Source of the DNA: Bacteroidales bacterium
GTDB lineage: Bacteria > Bacteroidota > Bacteroidia > Bacteroidales > UBA12077
Assembly: GCA_018334675.1 (NCBI GenBank)
Contig: JAGXLL010000001.1
Location: 51,280 to 115,279, forward strand
Direction: 5' to 3'
DNA: 64,000 nucleotides
Part shown: positions 46,779 through 55,801 of the stretch, piece by piece
Position numbering within the stretch: position 1 is the stretch's first letter
Layout: the number at the start of each line of letters is the position of its first letter
Notes under the pieces: model-generated
The model's input: the letters and a program-made list of their open reading frames with translations, nothing else
Database searches by the model: none
What the model was told of the DNA's origin: nothing
Translations under genes and position numbers: made by a program

Positions 46779-47384
46779 TTACTTACCCATTTGCTGACGA
46801 ACGATCCTGGCCACATACTTCCCGATCACATCAAACTCCAGGTTGACAATGGTACCGGGTTTCATCTGATGGAAATTGGTCATGTTGTAGGTGTAGGGGA
46901 TGACAGCTACTTCAAATGAGTTATCTTGTGAATTGACCACAGTCATGCTAATGCCATTGATGGATATGGAGCCTTTCTCCACGGTGATATAATCTTCCTG
47001 GGTAGGATCGTATTCGAAACGGAAATACCAGCTTCCATCGGCCTCTTTGACGTCGGTGCACCTGGCCGTTTGATCCACATGTCCCTGAACAATATGGCCA
47101 TCCAAAAAGCTGTCGGCTTTCATGCTGCGTTCCAGGTTGACTTTGTCGCCTTTTTTCAGCAGCCCCAGGTTGGATTTTTCCAGGGTCTCGTGAACCGCCG
47201 TCACTGTAAAGGTCTTCTTATCCTTGTTCACATTCACCACGGTTAAGCACACCCCGTTGTGAGATACACTCTGGTCGATCTTGAGCTGATCGGCGAATGA
47301 GCATTCCATGGTGACATGCAGGTTGCCCCCTTCTTTTTCTAGGTTGACTACGGGAGCCGCTTCTTCTACTATTCCTGAAAACAT
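46779..47384 (-). CDS. ribE: Riboflavin synthase, alpha chain
   Basis: The protein has 201 residues. It starts MFSGIVEE and contains two lumazine-binding repeats, each with VSHNGVCLTV / KGSISINGISMTVV and LERS / LEFDVIGKYVAR blocks. It joins two dimethylribityllumazine molecules to give riboflavin. It is single here, without other rib genes. No FMN riboswitch was recognised upstream. Confidence 0.95.
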   Translation of the reverse strand: MFSGIVEEAAPVVNLEKEGGNLHVTMECSFADQLKIDQSVSHNGVCLTVVNVNKDKKTFTVTAVHETLEKSNLGLLKKGDKVNLERSMKADSFLDGHIVQGHVDQTARCTDVKEADGSWYFRFEYDPTQEDYITVEKGSISINGISMTVVNSQDNSFEVAVIPYTYNMTNFHQMKPGTIVNLEFDVIGKYVARIVRQQMGK

Positions 47385-47419
47385 ATGTTTGAACTTTTAA
47401 ATGAATGAAACTAAAATGG

Positions 47420-47449
47420 TTGATAATTTGTTACAAAAGGATACGTTTG
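47420..47449 (+). promoter_or_regulatory. Promoter upstream of the epimerase gene
   Basis: A -33 TTG (47420-47422) and -7 TACGTTTG (47442-47449) with a 19-bp spacer match the Bacteroidetes consensus. The leader to the start at 47610 is about 150 bases and includes palindromic repeat copy A. Confidence 0.55.
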
Positions 47450-47511
47450 CGAATTTAGGAATTATTTGTTGTTTATTGTGAAAAATAAGTTGCATATTTG
47501 AAGAAGCCCTA

Positions 47512-47551
47512 TTTCAGCGCTTAGCGCCCGAAGGGACGCTTAGCGCTGAAA
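47512..47551. repeat. Palindromic repeat copy A
   Basis: TTTCAGCGCTTAGCG (47512-47526) and its near-complement at 47537-47551 (one mismatch) flank CCC-GAA-GGG, which can pair further, giving a long hairpin with a GAA loop. The core CAGCGCTTAGCG is shared with copies B, C and D near the photolyase gene. Confidence 0.85.
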
Positions 47552-47609
47552 TGAGGAGACACTTAGCACTAAATGATTCGGGCGTTCAACCAAATCCAAT
47601 CCCAACCCC

Positions 47610-48614
47610 ATGATATTTGTAACAGGAGGCACAGGTTTTGTAGGTGCGCATTTGCTGCGTCATTTGGTTTCCAGGCATGGGAAAGTGCGTGCATTAAAAA
47701 GAGCCAACAGCAATACGGAATATACAAAGCGGGTTTTTCAGAGCTATCCCGACGACCCACCCCGCCTGTTTGCTCAGGTTGAGTGGGTGGAGGGAGATGT
47801 GCTGGATTATGAAAGTCTTGTGAACGCCACCCATCAGGTGGAAGCCATTTATCATGCAGCGGCACAGGTTAGTTTTGAGCCTTCACAAAAGCGGTCTATG
47901 CTTGAAACCAATATCCGGGGTACGGCCAATGTAGTGAATGTTGCACGGGAAAATGGAATTGGGCGTATAGCCTATATCAGTTCTGTGGCCGCCCTGGATC
48001 CCCCCAAAGAAGATCGGGTAGTCGATGAGCTGCAGTTTGGCAATAATCCTACCCGCTATTCAGCTTATGCCGAAAGCAAGTTTCAGAGCGAGCTGGAGAT
48101 ATGGAGGGGAGTGGAAGAAGGGCTGAAGGCTGTGGTCGTCAACCCTTCGATCATCATGGGTCCACTTGTTCCGGTAGATGGTCCGGGCGGTATCTTTCAA
48201 GCCATCCGCAAAGGCATGGGTTTTTACCCCACAGGGGTTACCGGTTTCGTGGATGTACGCGATGTATGCCGGGCCCTCCTGGAGCTGATGGACAGAGGCA
48301 TTTACAACGAGCGGTTTATCCTTTCACAGGATAACCATTCATACCGGCATATTTTTCAAACCATTGCCCGGACCTTCAACACCCGTGTGCCCGGTAAGAA
48401 GATACCTCCCTTTGCCACGGCCCTGGCCTGGCGATTGGAATGGGCGCGGTCGAAGGTGTTGAACAACAAGCCAAAGATCACCAGAGAGATACACGAATCG
48501 GCCCACCGGCAGGTTCATTTCTCCAATGAGAAAATTCGAAATGCCATCGATTTTCAATTTATTCCTATTGAGCAATCCATCCAGGATACGGTGGAATATT
48601 TTGAAGAGGGATGA
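47610..48614 (+). CDS. NAD-dependent epimerase/dehydratase (extended SDR, reductase-like)
   Basis: The protein has 334 residues. The Rossmann motif TGGTGFVGAHLLRHL opens the protein at its first residues. YHAAAQVSF, the catalytic YAESK (Tyr-x3-Lys), and VNPSIIMGPL follow, as in dihydroflavonol reductase/3-beta-HSD-like members. It reduces or epimerises a sugar-nucleotide or ketone; the substrate is not determined. It is followed by rnr after 24 bases. Confidence 0.87.
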   Translation: MIFVTGGTGFVGAHLLRHLVSRHGKVRALKRANSNTEYTKRVFQSYPDDPPRLFAQVEWVEGDVLDYESLVNATHQVEAIYHAAAQVSFEPSQKRSMLETNIRGTANVVNVARENGIGRIAYISSVAALDPPKEDRVVDELQFGNNPTRYSAYAESKFQSELEIWRGVEEGLKAVVVNPSIIMGPLVPVDGPGGIFQAIRKGMGFYPTGVTGFVDVRDVCRALLELMDRGIYNERFILSQDNHSYRHIFQTIARTFNTRVPGKKIPPFATALAWRLEWARSKVLNNKPKITREIHESAHRQVHFSNEKIRNAIDFQFIPIEQSIQDTVEYFEEG

Positions 48615-48638
48615 GCAGAAAATTAACAGAAACATTTT

Positions 48639-50798
48639 ATGACAAGCAAGAAGAAGAAAAAGAATAAAAAGAATAAAACCAAAGTAAAATTCAGAAAGAA
48701 TTTGAAGGATCAGGTGTTGGATGTATTCAATCACAATCCATCCCAGTCCTATAACTATAAACAGGTTTCCAGCATGCTGAACCTCAAGAACAAGAGCAAG
48801 CGCAAGCTTGTTATGGATGTGCTGGCAGAGCTGGAACGCACGGAATATCTTAAGGAAGTGAAGACGGGCAAGTACCAGATGAACCTGAAATCGAGTCTTG
48901 TTGAGGGTCGCATTGAATTTACGGCCAAAGGCACAGGCTATCTGATCTCAGAAGACATCCAGCAGGAGGTGTTCATAGCCAACCGGAATCTGAACCATGC
49001 CCTGCCGGGCGACAAGGTGAAGGTGCGGTTATATGCCCAGCACCGCAATAAGACACTGGAAGGAGAGGTGCTGCAGATCCTGGAAAGGAGCAAAAGCCGT
49101 TTTGTTGGTAAGGTGTCTGTTTCCAGCAATTTTGCCTTCCTGGTGACCGCCAGCAGAAGGGTACCCTTTGATATTTTTATTCCCCTGAAGAAGCTGAAAG
49201 CAGCCAAAGATGGCCAGAAGGCCGTGGCCCGGATCACCGATTGGCCCGAACAGGTCAACAATCCTTTTGGGGAGATACTGGAAGTATTGGGCGACAGTGG
49301 CAACAATGAGACCGAGATGCATGCCATACTGGCTGAATATGACCTGCCCTATGATTTTCCCGACTCGGTGGAGCAGGCTGCCGATAAGATCCCCGAAGAG
49401 ATCCCGAAGGAGGAATATGAAAGAAGGAGGGACTTCAGGCAGGTGCCTACCTTTACCATTGACCCCGAGGATGCCAAGGACTTTGACGATGCCCTTTCCC
49501 TGCGTAAGCTGAAGGACGGCAAATGGGAAGTTGGCATCCATATTGCTGATGTCACTCATTATGTAAAGCCCGATACCATCCTGGATAAGGAGGCCTATGA
49601 CCGGGGTACATCGGTCTACCTGGTAGACCGGGTCGTACCTATGTTACCCGAAAGGCTGTCCAACGGGGTATGTTCACTGCGGCCCAATGTGGAGAAGTTG
49701 TGTTTCTCAGCCGTCTTTAAAATCGACGACCAGGCCCATGTTCATGATCAGTGGTTTGGACGCACCCTCATCAACTCGGACCGGAGGTTCAATTACCAGG
49801 AGGCCCAGGATCTGATTGACGGGCAGGATGGGGATCTCAAGAATGAGATGTTGACATTGAATGACCTGGCCCGCAAGCTGCGCAAAGAGAGGTTCCAGGC
49901 CGGTTCTATTGCTTTTGAAAGGGTTGAGGTCAAGTTCCTGCTGGATGAGCTGGGATCTCCTACCGGTGTGTATTTTAAGGAGCACGGCGAGGCCAATGAG
50001 CTGATAGAAGAGTTTATGCTGCTGGCCAATCGTAAAGTGGCCGAATTCATTGGCAATGTACCCAAAGACAAGACACCAAAAACCTTTGTTTACCGGATCC
50101 ACGCCAAGCCCGATTCTGAAAAGCTGGAGACTTTCGCCGACTTTGTCCAGAAGTTTGGCTATACCATCAATATGAAGAACAACCGTACCATCACCAGTTC
50201 CATCAATGAATTGCTGGAGAAAGTAGAGGGCAGGAAGGAGCAGAATGTGGTGGAGACACTTGCCATCCGAAGTATGGCTAAGGCTGAATATTCCACTCAC
50301 AACATCGGCCACTATGGCCTGGCTTTCGACTACTATACCCATTTTACCTCACCCATCCGGCGTTATCCCGATATGATGGTGCACCGGTTGCTGGCCAGAT
50401 ACCTGGAGGGATACAATTCCGCCAATGCCAAGAAATATGAGAACATGTGCCAGGCTAATTCGGATATGGAGAAGCTGGCGGAAGATGCCGAGCGTGCTTC
50501 CATCAAATACAAGCAGGTGGAATTTCTTCAGGATCGCATAGGCGAGGATTTTGAAGGGATTATCTCCGGAGTGATGGAATGGGGTGTTTTCGTTGAGCTG
50601 AGCGATACCAAATGCGAAGGACTGGTCCATATCCGGGATCTGGATGATGATTTTTATATTTACGATGAGCGCAATTACTGCATCACCGGTCAAACCAAGG
50701 GAAGAAAATATCAGCTGGGCGATCCGGTGCATGTCAAACTGGTTCGGGCCGACCTGGAGAAGAAACAGATCGATTTTTTGATGCTGAATAAAAGATAG
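48639..50798 (+). CDS. rnr: Ribonuclease R
   Basis: The protein has 719 residues. A strongly basic N-terminus (poly-Lys) is followed by a winged-helix region (VFNHNPSQSYNYKQVSSML), cold-shock domains, the RNB catalytic block FTIDPEDAKDFDDALSL (Asp ligands), a second block YTHFTSPIRRYPDMMVHRLLARYL and a C-terminal S1 domain (FEGIISGVMEWGVFVEL). It degrades structured RNA 3' to 5'. Confidence 0.96.
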   Translation: MTSKKKKKNKKNKTKVKFRKNLKDQVLDVFNHNPSQSYNYKQVSSMLNLKNKSKRKLVMDVLAELERTEYLKEVKTGKYQMNLKSSLVEGRIEFTAKGTGYLISEDIQQEVFIANRNLNHALPGDKVKVRLYAQHRNKTLEGEVLQILERSKSRFVGKVSVSSNFAFLVTASRRVPFDIFIPLKKLKAAKDGQKAVARITDWPEQVNNPFGEILEVLGDSGNNETEMHAILAEYDLPYDFPDSVEQAADKIPEEIPKEEYERRRDFRQVPTFTIDPEDAKDFDDALSLRKLKDGKWEVGIHIADVTHYVKPDTILDKEAYDRGTSVYLVDRVVPMLPERLSNGVCSLRPNVEKLCFSAVFKIDDQAHVHDQWFGRTLINSDRRFNYQEAQDLIDGQDGDLKNEMLTLNDLARKLRKERFQAGSIAFERVEVKFLLDELGSPTGVYFKEHGEANELIEEFMLLANRKVAEFIGNVPKDKTPKTFVYRIHAKPDSEKLETFADFVQKFGYTINMKNNRTITSSINELLEKVEGRKEQNVVETLAIRSMAKAEYSTHNIGHYGLAFDYYTHFTSPIRRYPDMMVHRLLARYLEGYNSANAKKYENMCQANSDMEKLAEDAERASIKYKQVEFLQDRIGEDFEGIISGVMEWGVFVELSDTKCEGLVHIRDLDDDFYIYDERNYCITGQTKGRKYQLGDPVHVKLVRADLEKKQIDFLMLNKR

Positions 50799-50872
50799 CC
50801 CTGGTGCGGATTATTCTCCTATGCCAGGCTGGGGAGCTGTTTTTGGAACCGCGCATGTTTTTCCCGCGAAAA

Positions 50873-51487
50873 TCAATCGATCTCATAGTATAAGGAAAAA
50901 AGCATCGCATTGTTGTATTGCCCGCGGTTAAGCAGCCATGTCTGGCCGCCGGGATGCTCCCGCACTGGCAGCAGGCTGTAGTTGAACCGGGCATTAGCCT
51001 CCAGGCTTTCGCTCAGGGCATAGCTGAACCCGACCATCCCGGAGAATTCAAAGTCGGTAAACGCATCGTCCGGCTCTGGTTCTATAAAACCCTCGCCGTC
51101 TTTGTCCTCAAATGAACGCGTCAGATAGCCTCCCGCAAGGCCGGCTTCAGCTGTTAACCTCTTCATGAGGGAGGTCCTTGCCAACAGGGACACCTGGATG
51201 TAGTTAAGCAGGCTGTGGTAGTATTTGCCACTTTTAATTTCGCTTTCAGAAACTTTGCTGCCTTTTTGGATGTATTCCAGCTCCAGCTGCAGGATGATGT
51301 TGGGTTTGATATGGGTGTTGACCCACCCGCCCAGCCGTAAGCCGGGTTTGTTGTAGCCCCCCAGGTTGTCGCCGTCGAGTTGGGTGGCCGCCAATCCGCC
51401 CATAGCGCCCCCATGAAACCGCTGACCGTGGGCAAGACCTGCCAACAGGAAAAAGATCAACAATAAAGTTGGGGGTTTCATATTCAT
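50873..51487 (-). CDS. PorT-like outer membrane beta-barrel protein
   Basis: The protein has 204 residues. A signal peptide (to about residue 21, AHGQ) is followed by an eight-strand-like barrel pattern (GGAMGGLAATQLDGD, LRLGGWVNTHI, ILQLELEYIQKGSK, YIQVSLLARTS). It matches the OMP_b-brl_2/PorT family of Bacteroidetes, common and functionally undefined. It may be the last gene of a folB-Mth938 group. It converges with rnr. Confidence 0.85.
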   Translation of the reverse strand: MNMKPPTLLLIFFLLAGLAHGQRFHGGAMGGLAATQLDGDNLGGYNKPGLRLGGWVNTHIKPNIILQLELEYIQKGSKVSESEIKSGKYYHSLLNYIQVSLLARTSLMKRLTAEAGLAGGYLTRSFEDKDGEGFIEPEPDDAFTDFEFSGMVGFSYALSESLEANARFNYSLLPVREHPGGQTWLLNRGQYNNAMLFSLYYEID

Positions 51488-51535
51488 ATGCCTCTGAAGG
51501 GGTGATGATCAAAGTCAGGCAGGTTGGATGGCTAA

Positions 51536-51880
51536 TCAGCAGGTCAGGTGAAAAGCGCCGATTACATTCCTGCCGCTGTTAAAGTGCGTATTGTAGATTT
51601 GGACAGCTTTCCCTGTTTTTTTGTCCACCAGCTCAATGCCCCTTTCATGCAGGAATTGACGCACCTCATCGCTGATGCTCATCATTCCAAACTGTCCTTT
51701 CCCAACGACAACCATCTCGGGTTGGTGCTGTTCTATAACTTTTTCAATGTCTGCTACCTGCAGGTTGTGGCCCTTGTTGCGCCACCAGTTCGGTATCACT
51801 TTTCCCGATGCGATGATCAGGTCCTTGTCATAGGATTGCCCTTCTATCACCATCTTACCAAATCGATACTCCTGAATCAT
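51536..51880 (-). CDS. Mth938-like domain protein
   Basis: The protein has 114 residues. FGKMVIEGQSYDKDLIIASGKVIPNWWR and the QPEMVVVGKGQFGMMSISDEVRQFL block are the Mth938/NDUFAF3-type fold pattern. Its function in bacteria is unknown. It follows folB by 65 bases on the same strand. Confidence 0.85.
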   Translation of the reverse strand: MIQEYRFGKMVIEGQSYDKDLIIASGKVIPNWWRNKGHNLQVADIEKVIEQHQPEMVVVGKGQFGMMSISDEVRQFLHERGIELVDKKTGKAVQIYNTHFNSGRNVIGAFHLTC

Positions 51881-51945
51881 ATTTCCTCCTGTTTCAATCC
51901 CATCAAACTACAAAAAAAATCTGAAAGTATCAAATCCTGCCCTGC

Positions 51946-52296
51946 TCATCTTCTCATGGTCACACTTACCCGGTCCATTTTTCCACCCATAGGCGGGTTC
52001 ATCTTCGATACCTTGATGGTCGCCTGATCGATGCCGTCGAAATGTTCATACAGGGCATCCAGAATACGCCGGGCAATGTGCTCGAGCAGTTGAGACTTCT
52101 TTTCCATTTCCTGTTTTACGATCTCATAGGCTTCCTGGTAGTTCAGGGCATCCTTCAGGTTGTCGCTTTTCCCGGGCCGTTCCATGTTGGTGTAAAGGGT
52201 GAGGTTGACCAAAAAACGGTTGCCAACAATCTGTTCCTCTTTGAAATGCCCATGGAAGGCATAAAATTCCATGTCTTCAAGATGAATCTCTCCCAT
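51946..52296 (-). CDS. folB: Dihydroneopterin aldolase
   Basis: The protein has 116 residues. It has IHLEDMEFYAFHGHFKEEQIVGNRFLVNL (FYAxHG..EE...Q.F), NYQEAYEIVKQEM, LLEHIARRI and the final VKMNPP-like block (VSKMNPPMGGKMDRVSVTM). It makes 6-hydroxymethyl-dihydropterin in folate synthesis. Confidence 0.94.
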   Translation of the reverse strand: MGEIHLEDMEFYAFHGHFKEEQIVGNRFLVNLTLYTNMERPGKSDNLKDALNYQEAYEIVKQEMEKKSQLLEHIARRILDALYEHFDGIDQATIKVSKMNPPMGGKMDRVSVTMRR

Positions 52297-52343
52297 GATT
52301 GAAAAATTAAGGGTTAATGCATCATTTATTCAATAAAATCAAA

Positions 52344-52351
52344 TATTTTTG
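52344..52351 (+). promoter_or_regulatory. -7 element upstream of glnS
   Basis: TATTTTTG matches TAnnTTTG; the start codon of glnS is 76 bases further. The facing element of folB lies at 52360-52367. Confidence 0.45.
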
Positions 52352-52359
52352 TATGTTCA

Positions 52360-52367
52360 CAAAGATA
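52360..52367 (-). promoter_or_regulatory. -7 element upstream of folB
   Basis: The minus strand reads TATCTTTG, an exact match, 63 bases before the folB start. It and the glnS element overlap in their expected polymerase footprints. Confidence 0.45.
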
Positions 52368-52427
52368 AGGTACTTTTTCCCGGATCGGGAATAAACCGCA
52401 CGAAACCATCAAAAATCATCACAGCTC

Positions 52428-54167
52428 ATGGCCAACAATGACAGCAACGAAGAAGGAAAGAGGAGAAATCTGAATTTCATTGAGCAGATAGTGGAAGAGG
52501 ATCTGCAGAACAACAAGAACGGAGGTCGGATCCACACGCGCTTTCCACCCGAACCCAACGGGTTTCTGCACATCGGGCATGCCAAGTCGATTTGCCTGAA
52601 TTTCGGCATAGCCGATCAGTATGGAGGAAAGACCAATCTGCGTTTTGACGATACCAATCCTTTAAAAGAGGAACAAAAGTACATCAATTCGATCAGGGAA
52701 GATGTGCATTGGCTGGGTTTCGACTGGGAGGACCGGGAGTTTTATGCATCTGACTATTTTGAGCAGTTGTATGAATTTGCGGTCAAGTTGATCAAACAGG
52801 GCAATGCCTATGTTTGTGAATTAACTCCAGAAGAAGTGAAAAACACCCGGGGCACCCCTACCGAGCCGGGCCAGGAGAGTCCCTACCGCAACCGCCCCAT
52901 TGAGGAGAACCTGGATCTGTTTCGCCGCATGCGGGAAGGGGAGTTTGAGGAAGGTCGTTATCAGCTGCGGGCCAAAATTGACATGTCCTCACCCAACATG
53001 CATCTGCGGGATCCCATCCTTTACCGGATCCGCCATATTGCCCATCCCCGTACGGGCAATGAATGGTGCATATACCCCATGTATGATTTTGCACATGGCC
53101 AGAGCGATTATATAGAGGGCATCACCCACAGTTTGTGTACCCTGGAATTCGAGAACCACCGTCCCTTATACGACTGGTTCCTGGACAAGATTGCAGAGGG
53201 AGATTACCGTCCCCGGCAAATCGAGTTTGCCCGGCTCAACCTCAGCTATACGGTGATGAGCAAGAGGAAACTGCTGGAGCTGGTCAATGAAGGATATGTT
53301 GATGCCTGGGATGATCCCCGTATGCCTACCATATCGGGATTGAGAAGAAGAGGATACACCCCGGGTTCCATCCGGGAATTTTCGGAGAAGGTAGGCATTG
53401 CCAAGCGTGACAATGTAATAGATGTGGCTCTTCTGGAGAACAGCCTGCGCGAGGATCTCAACAAAACGGCCCAGCGGGTGATGGCCGTGGTCGACCCGGT
53501 GAAGGTGGTGATCACCAATTATCCGGAAGACCAGGAAGAAGAGCTGGATGCGGTGAACAACCCCGAGGATGAAAGCATGGGTATGCGCAAAGTGCCCTTC
53601 TCCAGGGAGCTATACATCGAACGCGATGATTTCATGGAGGATCCTCCGAAGAAATTTTTCCGCCTGGCGCCCGGACGTGAGGTGCGCCTGCGCTATGGCT
53701 ATTACATTACCTGCGAAGGGGTCGTCAAAGATGAGTTTGGCGAGGTTACCGAGATACGCTGTACCTATGATCCGGAAACCAAAGGCGGACAATCACCGGA
53801 TGGTCGCAAGGTGAAGGGCACCCTCCACTGGGTCTCGGCCAGGCATGCCCTGCCGGTGGAAGTGCGCCAATACGACCGCCTGTTTATGGATGAGAGCCCT
53901 GATAAAGTGAAGGAGGAAGGCAAAGATTTTAAGTCCAATTTGAATCCCAACTCCCTTCAAGTGCTGGAGAACGCTATGGCCGAGCCATTCCTGAAAGACG
54001 CCAGGCCTGAGGATAAGGTTCAGTTCGAGCGAAAAGGCTATTTCTGTGTGGATCGTTACTGCAACCCTCAGGAAAAACTGGTTTTCAACCGGGCCGTAAC
54101 CCTGAAGGACACCTGGGCCAAGATCGCCAAGCAGCAACAACAACAGAAAGACCAGAAGAAGAAATAG
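52428..54167 (+). CDS. glnS: Glutaminyl-tRNA synthetase
   Basis: The protein has 579 residues. The HIGH region reads [21 protein letters not shown], the KMSKS-like loop YTVMSKRKL, and [15 protein letters not shown] and [20 protein letters not shown] are GlnRS-specific. The C-terminal beta-barrels bind the anticodon. It charges tRNA-Gln directly. The C-terminus ends in a Gln/Lys run ([12 protein letters not shown]). Confidence 0.97.
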   Translation: MANNDSNEEGKRRNLNFIEQIVEEDLQNNKNGGRIHTRFPPEPNGFLHIGHAKSICLNFGIADQYGGKTNLRFDDTNPLKEEQKYINSIREDVHWLGFDWEDREFYASDYFEQLYEFAVKLIKQGNAYVCELTPEEVKNTRGTPTEPGQESPYRNRPIEENLDLFRRMREGEFEEGRYQLRAKIDMSSPNMHLRDPILYRIRHIAHPRTGNEWCIYPMYDFAHGQSDYIEGITHSLCTLEFENHRPLYDWFLDKIAEGDYRPRQIEFARLNLSYTVMSKRKLLELVNEGYVDAWDDPRMPTISGLRRRGYTPGSIREFSEKVGIAKRDNVIDVALLENSLREDLNKTAQRVMAVVDPVKVVITNYPEDQEEELDAVNNPEDESMGMRKVPFSRELYIERDDFMEDPPKKFFRLAPGREVRLRYGYYITCEGVVKDEFGEVTEIRCTYDPETKGGQSPDGRKVKGTLHWVSARHALPVEVRQYDRLFMDESPDKVKEEGKDFKSNLNPNSLQVLENAMAEPFLKDARPEDKVQFERKGYFCVDRYCNPQEKLVFNRAVTLKDTWAKIAKQQQQQKDQKKK

Positions 54168-54185
54168 GAATATATCAGAATATAT

Positions 54186-54212
54186 CAGCGCTTAGCGCAG
54201 CGCTAAGCGCTG
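54186..54212. repeat. Palindromic repeat copy B
   Basis: CAGCGCTTAGCGC (54186-54198), A, then GCGCTAAGCGCTG (54200-54212): perfect 13-bp arms around one base. It lies between glnS and the photolyase gene. Confidence 0.9.
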
Positions 54213-54258
54213 AGATTGTTCGCTATCGGACACTTTTCAACCTGCAACTCTATAACTC

Positions 54259-55743
54259 ATGTCTGAAGTGGCCCTGATATTCCCGAATCACCTATTTGAA
54301 GATAATCCTGCTCTGGGTGGAGCAGGCAAGGTCTTCCTGATAGAGGAGGATCTTTTCTTCAGCCACTATGCTTTTCATAAGCAGAAGCTGGTTTTCCACC
54401 GGGCTTCTATGAAGTTTTATGAGCATTGGCTCAGGGATCGGGCCTATGATGTAGAATACATCGATCAGGGATCACCCTTGTCGGATGTGCGGGAGTTGAT
54501 CGCAGACCTGGCAGATAAGGGATATCATAATATTAGCTATATTGATCCCACGGATGACTGGCTTCACAGGCGAATAAAACAATCTGCCGCTGCGGCCTCT
54601 CTTCAGCTCACCCGGCATGAATCGCCCTTGTTTTTAAACACCCTTCAGGAGATACACGATTTCTTTGAGGGCAGGAAAACGTTCCGGCAAACCGATTTTT
54701 ACATCCATCAGCGTAGAGTAAGAGGCATACTGCTGGATCAGGCCGGCAAGCCCTATGGAGGCAAATGGACCTACGATGTAGAGAACCGGAAAAAATATCC
54801 CCGTGGGCAAACCCCTCCCGCTGTCACTTTCCCCCCGGACAATGCTTTCTACCAGGAAGCCCGCGACTATGTTGCATCCCGTTGCGATGCCCATTACGGG
54901 AATATAAGGTCGGATATCCGTTACCCTGTCACTTTTGAGGCCACCCGCAAGTGGCTGGATGATTTTCTTGAGAACCGGCTAACGGGCTTCGGCAGGTATC
55001 AGGATGCGATGGTGAGGGGCGAGCACTGGCTACATCACAGTCTGTTATCGCCCCTGATGAACGTCGGGCTGATCACGCCGGCTGAGGTAATTGAGCAAAC
55101 CCTTGCTTTTTCCAATCATAACGAGGTTCCGCTGAATGCCCTGGAGGGTTTCATTCGTCAAATACTGGGATGGCGGGAGTTCCTGAGGGCGGTGTATGAA
55201 CTGAAGGGTCGACAGGAGCGAACCACCAATTTCTGGGGATTCAGCCGGGCCATTCCTTCCTCATTTTGGAAAGGCGAAACGGGTATCGCCCCGGTGGATG
55301 AGGTGATCAAAAAGGTGTTGGATACCGGCTATGCCCATCATATTGAGCGGCTGATGGTGCTGGGAAATTTCATGGTGCTCTGTGAGTTTGATCCCGATCA
55401 GGTATACCGTTGGTTTATGGAGCTTTTCATCGATGCCTACGACTGGGTGATGGTACCCAACGTGTATGGGATGAGCCAGTTTGCTGACGGCGGGGTTATG
55501 TCGACCAAACCCTACATCAGTTCAAGCAATTACCTGATGAAGATGGGCGATTTTTCCAAAGGATCCTGGCAAAAGACCTGGGATGGGCTGTTCTGGAGGT
55601 TCATGGATAAGCACCGCAGTTTTTTCAGCAAGAATCCCCGCATGCGCATGCTCATCAATACCTTCGACAGGATGAATTCTGATAAGCAACAGGAATTGTT
55701 GGAAAAGGCAGAGGATTTTCTCCAGCGCTTAGCGCAGCGCTAA
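54259..55743 (+). CDS. Cryptochrome/photolyase family protein of the FeS-BCP (DPRP) type, apparently without the Fe-S cysteines
   Basis: The protein has 494 residues. VALIFPNHLFEDNPAL and LIEEDLFFSHYAFHKQKL at the N-terminus and GYAHHIERLMVLGNFMVL, DAYDWVMVPNVYGMSQFADGG and TKPYISSSNYLMKM in the FAD-binding C-terminal half are those of the FeS-containing bacterial cryptochromes and (6-4) photolyases. Known members have four Cys ligands: one in a GETxMNC block, CxxC after the SNYxxxM segment and a fourth before LYW. Here these positions read GETGIAPV (Pro345), FSKGS (Ser433, Ser436) and a shortened loop without Cys. The last residues QRLAQR come from palindromic repeat copy C. It may repair (6-4) lesions or act as a light sensor. 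Confidence 0.85.
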   Translation: MSEVALIFPNHLFEDNPALGGAGKVFLIEEDLFFSHYAFHKQKLVFHRASMKFYEHWLRDRAYDVEYIDQGSPLSDVRELIADLADKGYHNISYIDPTDDWLHRRIKQSAAAASLQLTRHESPLFLNTLQEIHDFFEGRKTFRQTDFYIHQRRVRGILLDQAGKPYGGKWTYDVENRKKYPRGQTPPAVTFPPDNAFYQEARDYVASRCDAHYGNIRSDIRYPVTFEATRKWLDDFLENRLTGFGRYQDAMVRGEHWLHHSLLSPLMNVGLITPAEVIEQTLAFSNHNEVPLNALEGFIRQILGWREFLRAVYELKGRQERTTNFWGFSRAIPSSFWKGETGIAPVDEVIKKVLDTGYAHHIERLMVLGNFMVLCEFDPDQVYRWFMELFIDAYDWVMVPNVYGMSQFADGGVMSTKPYISSSNYLMKMGDFSKGSWQKTWDGLFWRFMDKHRSFFSKNPRMRMLINTFDRMNSDKQQELLEKAEDFLQRLAQR

Positions 55744-55750
55744 GCGCTGG
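55722..55750. repeat. Palindromic repeat copy C, forming the photolyase C-terminus and stop
   Basis: Perfect 14-bp arms (CCAGCGCTTAGCGC at 55722-55735, complement at 55737-55750) surround one base. The gene reads through it as Gln-Arg-Leu-Ala-Gln-Arg-stop. Confidence 0.92.
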
Positions 55751-55777
55751 TCCATGTCCGAAAACGTACACTTTCTA

Positions 55778-55801
55778 CGCTTAGCGCTGCGCTAAGCGCT
55801 G
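55778..55801. repeat. Palindromic repeat copy D, forming the gltX C-terminus and stop
   Basis: GCGCTAAGCGCTG at 55789-55801 pairs with CGCTTAGCGC at 55778-55787 (10 bp perfect; outer bases diverged). On the minus strand gltX reads it as QRLAQR-stop, the same as the photolyase gene. Copies C and D are 27 bases apart. Confidence 0.9.

Noticed and set aside
47385..47609. FMN riboswitch upstream of ribE
   Set aside because: No AGGGC..RFN-type conserved segments were seen; the structured element in this gap is palindromic repeat copy A.
55725..55743. QRLAQR as a conserved C-terminal protein motif
   Set aside because: Its identical DNA in two unrelated genes and perfect palindromy show that it is repeat-derived.
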